A stretch of DNA of 64,000 nucleotides from Pterobdella sp. o SKG-2022 (Eukaryota; Annelida; Clitellata; Hirudinida; Piscicolidae), in NCBI GenBank assembly GCA_964035795.1, contig OZ038321.1, forward strand, positions 15,865,971 to 15,929,970. The letters are read 5' to 3'. Under the pieces are notes generated by a model, which was not told the origin of the DNA, did no database searches, and saw only the letters and a list, made by a program, of their open reading frames with translations. Positions 32,801-44,800 of the stretch are shown here, piece by piece; position 1 is the stretch's first letter, and each line of letters opens with the position of its first letter. The position numbers were made by a program, and so were the translations under genes.

Positions 32801-35800
32801 TATCCTGGTTTCAGTCCTATCTTTCCGAACGCAAGCAATTTGTTAAGATAAGCTGCTCTTCCTCTACCCCTGTCTCCCTTCGTTTTGGTGTTCCTCAAGG
32901 TTCTGTTCTTGGGCCCATACTCTTTTCTCTTTATACTTCTCCTATTAGCGAGATCATACAGAAGCACGACGTTCTATATCATCAGTTTGCTGATGATATT
33001 ACCCTCTTTACAGGCGCTTCTTACCTTGATCCTCATCCCAGCCTCACTAAGATATCTGAATGCATCACTGAGCTCAATCTTTGGTTTTCTAACAATCACC
33101 TCATGTTGAATCCTAACAAAAGCGAAGTGATGTTTGTCGGCAGTCCCATACTCCTTTCCAAATCCAATCTTCCCACTGAAGTAATCTTTGACAGCACTAC
33201 TCTTTCCGTAACGTCCAAACTGAAGATACTAGGTGTAACTCTTGATTCTAGACTCAACTTTACACACTTTGTCTCTCAGATCATACAATCATCCAACTTT
33301 CATCTCCATGCGATCAGACAGGCACGCAAGTTCCTACCCTTTGACACTGCCGTTGCTCTGATCATCTCTTTAGTTCTTTCAAGGATTGATTACTGTAACT
33401 CTCTTCTTTGTCGACTCCCGAACTGTCTTATTTCTAAGTTGCAATCTCTCCAAAATCGCGCTGCTAAAACCGCTCTTCAAGCCGACTACTATTCTTCATC
33501 TCACACCTGTCTCGATCGCCTCCATTGGCTGCCGGTCGTACTAAGAGCCCAGTTCAAGTTGCTATGGCTCACGGCTAACATCTTATACTTTAATCAGCCA
33601 GCTTATTTATATGAGCGTCTTTCCATCAGACAGACTTCTGAGTCTCTCAGGTCTTCCAACACTGGTTTATGCCTACATCAGCCTGTCTCTTCTAAACCTT
33701 TCTTACATCGCTCCTTCTCGCATATCGCCCCTCACTTATGGAACTCTCTTCCACTTAATGTCCGTCTTTCACCTTCTCTTAAAATTTTTCGCAAGCGTTT
33801 AAAAACGCATCTTTATAGCCAAATTTCTTTCTCATAGCCCTTCTGATTAGAACAGCGCCTCTGCAGCAAACCTAGTTTGCAAACTGCGCGCCCTACAAAT
33901 ACAAATACAAAATACAAATACAAATATAGTTCTCTTTCATTTGTGAATTTAAGTTTGTCTATTTCATTGAATTTTTTTTAGCTAGTTTCATAAAAACTCC
34001 ACACATCAAAAGACTAAAAAAGCCTTTTTGACAAAAACCATTTAAGTGCAAAACCTGTTAATAAGCTTTTTAGTGTGCATTATAAGCAATCCTATTAGTG
34101 GTCGTAACAGGATTGCTAGCTTAGTGATGCTGCAAAACCCAAATTCAACAGATTGAAATGCCACAGATAGATTCGCAATATATGATAATTATTTATATTT
34201 TTCAAAAAGTATTTACCTATGATATTCTCTATAAATTAATTGATTAAAAATAATTATTTTTAAAAACTAAAATTTGGAGACTATATATATATTGCTAATT
34301 TTGAAATGATGTTGAACTGAATTGATCAAAACTTCTTCAAAAAATGCACTGAAGATGTTTTATATCCTATTTTATTAAGCATCAAAGTAGATTTGAGTCA
34401 GAAAGGTTTCATTTTGAAATTTTATTTAGTTTTGATAATTTAAATATGTCATAAAATAATGAAACTGTTTCTAGTTGACGGTTTAAAACTCTTTAGAATC
34501 TTTTTGATGTTCAACCTTTAAGTTTTGCCTTTGATGAAAAGCTCAAAATTACTGAAGTATTTATCTAATAGATTGAAAATTCCTCATAAAAACTCCTAAT
34601 GGATACCAGCTTTTTTCATTTTAAAAATAGAATTTAGAAAAATTTTTTTATAATAAAAAATTTATAAATAACTATATCTTAATTTTCATCATTCACTCAT
34701 GTAAATTATTAATTGGGATGTAATTAATAAAATATAACAAGTACAATGTGTTATAAGTTGAATTTGAATAAAACAAGCAAAATCCTTTTAAATAAACTCT
34801 ACTATTTATTTGTTTCTTCAAATCATATAGAATAAGTGTAAAATAAATTATTCAAAAAAGCTTTCGAGAATTTCATAAATATAAAGTGCAAAATTTTTTA
34901 GCTAAAATTTTCACTTTTCTTGCCTAGAAAGCGTAAAAGTTTTGGTCTCAGCGTATGATTATCAATAAGGTTTTCTCTTAACTCACAATTTATAGATTTA
35001 TGATCTATGTAGCACAACTTCAATTAGTCAACAGTTTGTATATGTTTCATTCAACTGTGTTTGCTTATTTCAATAAATTTTAAATGCTTGTGTAGAGTTG
35101 CAACGAGAATGAAGAGAATAAAGATGGCAAGAGTGTTAGTAGCAAGTACCAGAACTTCAAGAACGGAGGCAACTTTGAACGTAGGAAAGCTGTTTGTGAT
35201 CTGAAGGTTCTTGAGTTTATTTTTTAATTACATTAATTGTTAATAAAGATGTTTTAATGTTTTAAACTTCAAATTATAATTTACAACTTACTCTTTTATT
35301 TAATTAACGTTTATACTTTTTGCCTATTATAGTGGTCTTGAAGACTTGAACAATTTCATGCCACAATGATATTCGTTATTTATTTGTTGTTTGTAAACCT
35401 GCATATAACATGAACGTGATGAAAAATTTTATACCAAAGAAATACAAAAAAGGATATAAAATATTGAAAGCTATCAAAAGTACAGAGAAATGTATTAGGT
35501 GCTAAATTCATTTTCGGACCTAATTCGCTTACTCATTGACTTTTAGGATCGTTTACGGCTATTTGATTGCTATGATTGGAAAAGCTTTCATTTTGCACAA
35601 AAAAATTGCTCGGATGTATAGCTTCATTGTTGCCTGATATGATTTACTAAGCAGTTTTTAACTTATTTTCAGAAAAATTATTTTGGATAGACAATAAAGT
35701 AATACCCCCATGACATTATTAAGTCCGTTTAGTTATAGAAATATTTTGTGGTGAAATGGGGATAAATGAAGGAATGGGAAATTAAAAAAATAGAAATAAG

Positions 35801-38800
35801 AAAAGTATGGAAGTGTAGGAAAACTTGCAAATTAACATTAGTGTTTCGTATTTTTTGAGTAAATCAATCCAAGTTATAGAACAAAACCACAACAACTATG
35901 CCTATCTAATATTTAAATTCAAAATTACTCTTAAATTTCTATATTTTTTTGAATAATTTTTTTAATAAAGAAACTTTTCAAATTGAAAAAAAAAATTGAC
36001 AAAAACTTATCCAGAAAACTTTCTACTCCCTTAGAATCACTTAAGCAAATTTAAGTATAAATTGACAATTCGTCAAAATAAGCAACCAAAACGCGAAGAT
36101 CACACACGAACAGACAACACACCTGCTACTTGTGTCTATAAAGATTATTCAAATATATATTCAAGAGAAAAATTATTAGTAAAATTTCAGCTGGGTATTG
36201 TAAATTTGTTTCCAAAAGAAGCATTAAGTGATTTTTTCAAAAGCCACAATAAAATGAGTAATATTTCAAAACACCAATTAGTTTATTAAGATACGAAGCT
36301 TTTCAAATGTACGGGAAAATGTTATGTTGATAACGAAAAGCTTCGTATCTTAATAAATTGTGTTCCAAAACATTAAGTCTTTAAAAAAAAATTTTGCAAT
36401 AAACAAGAAAGAGTTTTTAAAAGAAGAAAACGATAAAAATATAAAACACTTAAAAGGTGTGAAAATTACTTGAACTTTTGTTTTCGAGCAACTTAATACG
36501 AGATTATGCCGTTATAAAGGGACTGCTTAAAAGGTTGGAATGAAAAAAAATAAAACTGGAATCATAATTTAGTGTGAAATATTGGAAATATAAATTTAAA
36601 AAACATATATTAATGTTTTAAAAGTTTGAAAAGTGAGTATTTTTATAAAAGATGGTCGCTGTCAAAGTCGATTAGAGTAAGTTAAGGTAAATAATCGGGA
36701 TTTCAACTAGCCTCAAAATGATTGTGGAAAAGATGACAGAAAAATTGGAAATATCTGCAAATATATGAAATGCCATGGAAATCAAAGATCTTTTCAAATG
36801 ATGCTTCTTTTGCATTACATGAAGTTAATTTTTTAAAATGGTATTCTCACAATTGTGGAGTTCAAATAAAAAAAAAACTGACAAACTAAAAAACAAATGA
36901 ATTGATAAAAAAATTACTAATAGATTCCAATGTTTTAATAAAATTTTTAAATATAATTTTTAATTTGATTAATGAAATTTATTCAATATGAAAATTTTTA
37001 AAAGGGAGCGGAAGATGGAGAACACTCATTCAAAAAGCATGGGTGAGTGGTTGCTGTATTAATACTAACGCTATTTACCTTTTAAAATTTTTATAATATT
37101 CAAACAATGGTTTTTGTGTCGATAGTGTGATTTTAAAATTTTTCAAGCTCAAAGGCATGCCTCTGGACAAAAAGGCTTTAACTTTAATGATTTCATAGAA
37201 TATCGTCTTCTTACTTCACCCTAATTTTATCTCAGCTCATTCACAGACATTATCTTAGTATATAATCAACAATTCAAATCATGGTTCAAAACTACATAAA
37301 CCATGATTTACAGTGACTTCAAGAGAGAGCGTAAACAGAGCTCAGCGGATCTTGGAATCCACTACCCAGGAGACCTGCTAACCCAGGCACGACCAAGACG
37401 TATGGCTACAGTGGAAGATTTCGCTAGTGGTAAATCTAAACAAGTATCCATGTTGAACCTGCTACTGGCTGGAGAGCAAGGTTGCTTAGCATAAGTTTCA
37501 AATTTATTTCAACCATGTGCCAATAATAGGTTTTGTTGCCTTTATTTAAGTTATGCTCGCAGAAAACTGTAAATTAAGTTTTATGTTTTTTCCTATAAAG
37601 AAAATCAAGTTTAGGGTTTTCAATAATTTTAATTGTTGTATAAATGGACTCTAGAAATATCATTCATTTTTATATAACAGTAATAAACATCAATTTGTTT
37701 ATTAATGTTTTTAAAAATGATTTCAAAAGTTTGAATTAAAATTAATGTATAAACTGTGAAATCGTTCGACATTCGTGAGAAAAGTTAAGCCTTGCAAATG
37801 TTATGCATTGTTGTCATGAAAACTGCTGGAAGAAGTCAACAGATGTTTTTAGAAACTTTTATAAATCTCGTTGAAACATAAACTAAAAATATAAAAACAA
37901 ATTAATTTTTTCAAGATTAAGTTTGTTTTAATAAAAATGTGAAAAGTGAAAAAGGTGAAATTGAATAATTAAAATAAAACAAAATGCCGAATATTTTTGA
38001 AAAACAATGAGGTTTGGAAGATGCAGTGAACGGTATTGTATTCAGTAAATTATTCAAAATGACCTATAACTACCTCAAAAAAACTTCATAAAACGTTCAG
38101 TTAGAATAGTTTTTGCTCGCGTGAAAAATGGCTTGTACTTTTGGCATTTCAGAAAAAAACTATTTTTGAAATTTCAAATCTATTTTTAGTTTTTGACAAT
38201 TTATTATTCATTCCAATGTGAAGTTGGTTTATTATATTATCTAATTGAAAACATTTTGTTACAGAAAAGAAATCCAAAACACCATTCTGCCTCATTAAAA
38301 GGGTGAGTAACATCTTTAATGAATTTCATTCAAGTTAATAATCTGTTGAATAGTTTTATGTTAAAATTTTACAAAAAATCAATTTTTTCAACAGTCGTTA
38401 AAATTTGTCACTTGAAAATTGAATTAGATCGATTTTTTTCTGATATTTTGTCTGTTGAAATATTTTTAATTTACTTTCACTCATGCGTTCATTTTTATTA
38501 ATGAAACAATTTGCGAGCAATGTGCGACAGAATAAAAAAAAATAAATCTCATTACTTGAAATCTGTTATGTAACAAATATGTGCGTGATAAGTGAAACTG
38601 ATTTGAAATATGAAATTTGAAACCAGTGCGACAAATATGTCATATTAATTATTCTTATTCAGATTGCCAATAATTTGACTACATTTTTCACAAGTATATT
38701 TCAGTTTTATAATATAATTTTCTAAATTTTCACTTTTATCTTCTTCCTTTCAAACAGTTGTATGTTACTACTAATAATATTGAAAATAAAAGCATATTAC

Positions 38801-41800
38801 TCTCATTTGTTCAAGTGTCATATTTATAATAGTCTCATTATTACGTTGTTTTCAAATTAATTTACTTTTAAAACTTAAAAAATAATTCAATTCAAAAACA
38901 TACCATTCATTCTATCGGAAAACAAACTTTTGTTTCAAATTTTTTTGTTATTCCATCATTCTCTCATTCCCTCCAAACTTTGATTTTTATTCCATCAAAC
39001 ACAAGATTTTTCAACACATCAGAGACTGCCAACACCTTAAATCAGCCTCTGCTACCATTTAATCATTATACATCCTTCCACGATTGAAGCTTCTTCATCA
39101 TTTACTGCACATTGGTTTTTTTCCTTCAACTCTCTCAATCAAATCGAGCAATTTTTTAAATTTATTTTCTATTCTCCAAAGTCTCATTAAGCTCCCAAAC
39201 TTCCATTACTTATGTTTTATAATAAATGTAAATCTTTGAAAAAAAAACAACATATTCCATTATCAACACTCCAATGAGAGAAATTCCTTCCAATAGCTTC
39301 TCACGCACATGCTAGCCGCTTGTCAATTTGATTGCTAAACGTGTGTTTTGCGTACATAAGTGGCTCTCAGAATCTTTCAAACTCAACATAAAGATTATGT
39401 TTCTAACTAGTTTTTTGAACTCAGCATAAAGATATCTATGAATTATTAATTAAATCAACTTTGAGAAGGAAATATGTTGAAGTTTTGGAATATCAATGAT
39501 CCACAAAAAAACGTTACATTCCTTTGGAGATGTTGTATGGGGCTTTGGTTTAATAGTTTTAGGTTTCATAAATTGAAAAGTTTTTAGGATGCATTTTGTT
39601 TCCAGATTAATTATAATTTTTAATTAATTATACTCCATAACAAAACATCACTCAATATCTTATCGAAAGTTATAGTTTCTTTTGAAAATGAATTTTAGAA
39701 ACTCTTCAGTCTGACGTATAAAATCAAAGACTAAAAACATATTCTCAAAAATTTGATACTTCTAAATGGAAGTTTCCCTATTATTTTTAACTGTTGTAAT
39801 TGGTTTTTCCATATGCTCGTCCAGATGTGCCAAAAATAAATCAAGGATTAAAAACTAATTTTTTGATAATGTGAGTTCGACTTACAAAAAGCTTTCGCGA
39901 AACTCGAACCATGAGAATAGTGTTTTACGTTGAATAAGTAATGAATATATCAAGATAGAATAAACAAATGAAAGAAATAATGAAATAGAACAATCGTAAA
40001 TAACATTAAATGTCAAATAAACAATATTAAAATTTTTAATTGTGATATAAATTATTAATCAATGAATTTGCGCAAATGTAAATTTGAAGTAACTGAAAAA
40101 TATAAGGCGAACAAAAGGAAAACAAAAATTTTTACAAGATGTATATCAATTTTTCGTCTCTATTACTTTTTTAACGTATAAATAAAGTTCATTACCATTA
40201 CTCAGGTATTGAAAAAATTTGAACGAATCACATTTGATAAATGCAAAAAGACAACAGTGAAATCTAAAAATATCATATGCAATGTAGTAAAATTACTTTC
40301 TGTAAATTAGTGTAGAGGTATTATTGCTGTAATTTTCAATAATAAGACCTTTGGTCTGAGCCTTACGCTAATATTATCAGATCTCATTCATAGTCATCTT
40401 CCTTATTAGTGCGACTTTCATCAAAACCATAAAACCTTTATACCTTAAAAAGAAAATATAGTATATTCTAACTTTTCTTTTATTTTTATTACATAGGTTA
40501 ATTTCAATGATAAAAATGTATTTATTTTCAGTATTTTTCCCAGTCATAATCCCCATCATTAACAAACAAAGATGGGGTTTTTAAATATTCATCCTAATCA
40601 CCATTGAAAGCATCGTATAAGTTATCTTTATTTTTAATTGATCACCAACTGGCAAGTAAGATAATTGAATTTATAATAGAATCAATTAATGTAATGGTTC
40701 TGAATGTATTCTTTATAAATCACTTCAGTTTCAAGCCGAATTCATAAGTAATTTTTTACTCATTCTGTTTTTTTTTCACTATTGAGATGAGTGAAACAAT
40801 TTGAAATATTCTAACAAGTGAAAAACTTTAATATCCTTTCACTCGTAGACTATTTTCCATTAGTTACAACCACGTTTTAATTCTCATTTTATTATTTTTC
40901 CTATTATTCAAAAAAAAAAGTTTGGCATAGTTTAAATTTTTATTTTCAAATTAAAAGAAAACTTTTTTTTTTAATTCAAAAAACTTCAAAAGTTTTAAAA
41001 TGGCGTTTGAACAATTGTTTTCTAGTTGTCATTTTATTCACAAAAGACTCATTTTTTGTATCGAAGAGAATATCTTTGTTTCTTTTGGATACAACTTTGC
41101 TGAAAACGTTGCTAATTTGTTTTTTATGGAGCAATCTTTACACCATGCACAAGACCTTCTCTTGCCTTGTTTAAAATTGTCAAACTTCGAAAAATCATTT
41201 GAGGGTTTTTGTTTTATTCGTTAAAAACAAGGATTTCTACAAATAAATTCTATTTCAATAAACTTTAACTTTAAATAAGTAAAATCTTATCATAAAACAA
41301 AGGGTTTAAGTTTTTGATTTTTTAAAATAATTATTCACAAAGTTTTCAAAATTAAACTTTCAAAATTCATCTTTTACTAGCAGATTCTTAATCTTAAAAA
41401 TACTTATTATTAAATTAAACATGATCTATTTTTATTATTAGAAACTGTTATATCACTGTGCATATTGTACGAAACAAATTTAATATTCTGTGTTTGCAAA
41501 TTTGTCTATTTTTCCTAGTACCCGAGTTTTGAATTATTCAATTTGTTGTTGTTTAATTACAAGAATTTTCATTTATTTTTTTTTGAAAATGGGCTAATTT
41601 TTTTGCATACACGCAACATCATAAGCGTTAAACAAAACAAATATAAATGACCATCACTTATGCAGCTTTGAGAATACATAATTAAGACAAAAAACATCTA
41701 TTTATTAACATTATATCTGCCTCAAAACACACGCTATTTGAGCATGTTTTCAAGAAGCATTAATAGGCTTCTAGCAAATAAACGACAAATTTATCTTGGT

Positions 41801-44800
41801 ATTTAAATAACCGATGTACATTGAAGGAGAAAAAGACACAAGGACGACTCAAGGGACAGATGGGTGATCTTGCACACATGCTTCACAACCTCAAAAAGTC
41901 AGAGTTCAACGAAGAAGATCTTCTCAAATATAAGGTTCAAATGTGAAATCTCTCAATTTGAAACAAATTTTATTTATTTTGACTACAATGTTGTAATGTC
42001 TGTTTAACAATGGTTTATGAATGAGTTTGTTGTATGATATCTAACGTGAAGAATCTCATAAGGAATAGAATTATTTATCAACTTATTGCTATCACGATTT
42101 CTAACCTAAAAAAATTATAAATTTTCAAAGCGTCTATTAAAAAATTTGTATGTGGTGGTTCCAAGATCATTTGGGCCCATGTATTTTGTTGAGAAGTTTT
42201 TGTGGTGCCTACAATAATTTTCATTTATTGGATTAGTTCAATTAATTTAGAAAGCATCAACGGTTGATGGATCATAGGGGGAGAAAATATTTATTGCTAA
42301 CTCTCTGTATGATTGCTAATTTTTGTTTTATCTATTTTATCTTTACTTTTGTACGCATACTTTTATCTCCTATATGAATTATTTTTTAAAAAAGCCTACT
42401 TTTTGTTCAACTCAATTTTGTGCACGTTGATGTTCAAAATTGACTTTTAAAAAGACAGAAAAGCTTAGAATATTTCCATTTTTTTCAATGTTTATTGAAG
42501 TTATGTCTTATTTCTTTAAAACGCCACTATGACAGCATAACAATTTAATGGATGATATCAATTTTTCAACGCTGATCAATAAAACCAGTATACGTTAAAA
42601 TGCTTAAAATTTTGCATTAATTCATAAAAGTCTATAGCATAAAGTGTGGAGTTAATGACGAAACTTAATTGCCAATGTTTCCTACGAGAAGTCACCAAAA
42701 CTTTGAAATCATGCAAGTTTTCTAAGTTATTTCAAATACCTTTTATTCATTTCCATAAAATTATTTAATAATGAAGCTAAAGTACTTACTTTATTTTATT
42801 TTTTTTTAATCTGCAATTTTTAAACATTTTTGTCTTAATTTTTCATGATTTTCCTAATGAATTTGAAATGTGCATTAAGCCATTGCCACCGATGAGAATT
42901 TTAATGAAAGTATTAAACTTTTATTCTTCTTTGACTCAGCATAACTTTTCAATTCTTATAGGAACCTTCATTAATTAAATAAATGAATTTAATAAATGAT
43001 TTTTGAAAAGCTTCTATTCTAATTTAGAAAACCTTTTAGGCATACCTGCTCTAGTTATTTCAGTGATTTCAACAATAGGGTTATGGAAGGCTGCCTATTT
43101 TATGGAATATTTCAAGAACTATCCAGATATTAAAAAGTCATTACGGTGATTAAATTTTTCAAAAAACCACATGAAAAGAGAAAATAAAAGTCAAGTAATC
43201 TTTTTTTTTTAATTTATAAAGTTATAATTTGAAAACTATTTCGAATATTCAATTTTTGTAAGCGTTATATTTGATAAGTTTAGTTTTTTAAAGGCTATAT
43301 AATAATAAGCTTAATTTTTTTGAGTTGACTTTTATCGATTTATCAAGGTGTTTCTGCATAACCATTAGTTTCTACAGTTCAGAAAGAAAAGAGTGAGTAT
43401 AAGATGGATTATCAGTCCGAAAATGAATCTCAAGTATTCCAGATGGCCACATTAATTTTATCACATGCATTAAAGAACTTTAAAACTAGAAAAATATCAT
43501 TTCAAAATAAATAGATGAAATATAAATATTTTCTAAATGGAAAACCTTAATTTAAAACTTTTCATTTCGCATCGTATTATTTCCAGGCCATGACATTTTA
43601 AACTGCAAGTATTGCGAGAGCATCAATTCACTTGGAAGTGCCCTAAACGCCCCTCCTTTAGCTGTTTTTTCCTGGTTTTTAGTGAAAAACATTTTGTTTT
43701 GTTTATAAAAAATTTATCATTTTTAAATATTATTTATTTATGTTTTACTTTTAGTCTTTGTAAACCCTCCTAAATAAAACAACAATAATACTAAGCCTTC
43801 GAACCTGAGCATTGTTTAAACTCTAAATTAATAGTTGAATTTTTACTCTGTTGTTTTTCTTCTACCTTAGTTAACTCTTTATGAAAGAAAATTAATTTTT
43901 GAAATTTCAAAAATATTTTAGTTACTTGATCTTTTTTATTTTTTATAGATTGACTTTCAGACGCTCAATATTGGGGTTTCGTTAGCTAAACAGATGTTTC
44001 ACAGGGCGCTACTTCTTGTGTCGGCTGACGCAGGATTGGACCCGGTTACTTCAGATAACTATTCTAATGCTCTACCAGTCGACTTTTGAAATACTCAAAT
44101 TTCAAAAAATTTTCTAAATATTTTAGTAATTGAAAAGAAATAACTAAAAATTTTTGAAAATTGGATTAGAAAAATCGAAAGATATTTGATCTTTGAAATG
44201 AATACTTATGCTTCCAAAATGTTGAGTTTTTTTCATTTATTCTTATAATAAAATTATTTAAATATAGACGTCAAGCATAGCAAGACCGAAAAGGGTAAGA
44301 ATTTATAAAGCATATTTCCAATCCATTATGCTTTTCGGCTGCAGCACTTGGTCGATGAACAAAGAAATGGAAAGATCAATAGACGGCTTTAACAGGAGAA
44401 TGGTGAGACACGCATGTGAAATCTTCTGGCCTAAACGCACCTCTACAAAAGAAGTAAACGTTTTCATTGAACCAGTGACATGTGAAGCAAAAAAACGACG
44501 CTGGCAGATGCTAGGCCACGTTATGCCTATGAACGACCATGTTCCGGCAAATATAGCAACCATTGATGCCATTAAAACCAAAAAAGAAAAACGAGGAAGA
44601 CCAAATACCAGCCTACTTACCACCATCAAAGATGACTTGAAACGTCATTCCTTATCAATAGAAGAGGCAATCGAACTTGCAAAAGACTGGAAATCGTGGA
44701 AGTTGGAGGAAAGCCGTGCTTCGGCGAACGAAAAACTCAAACTATTGAACCAACATTTATTTTTTAGTGCTCTTTAGAAAACCCTAATAAATGATATATA

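Larger units (their letters stand above)
29629..35095 (+). other. RhoGEF intron 4, 5.5 kb, carrying a LINE insertion
   Basis: Apart from the LINE piece at 31855-33926, the intron is AT-rich with no recognisable exon. The frames 29864-30076 and 30544-30795 look like noise. Confidence 0.65.

Noticed and set aside
44030..44095. Functional tRNA gene
   Set aside because: The D and T stems do not pair properly; a SINE head explains it better.
44328..44777. 149-residue frame as a host gene or RhoGEF exon
   Set aside because: Its motifs (RRWQMLGHV, RGRP) are those of a LINE C-terminus, and the flanking exons join in phase without it.
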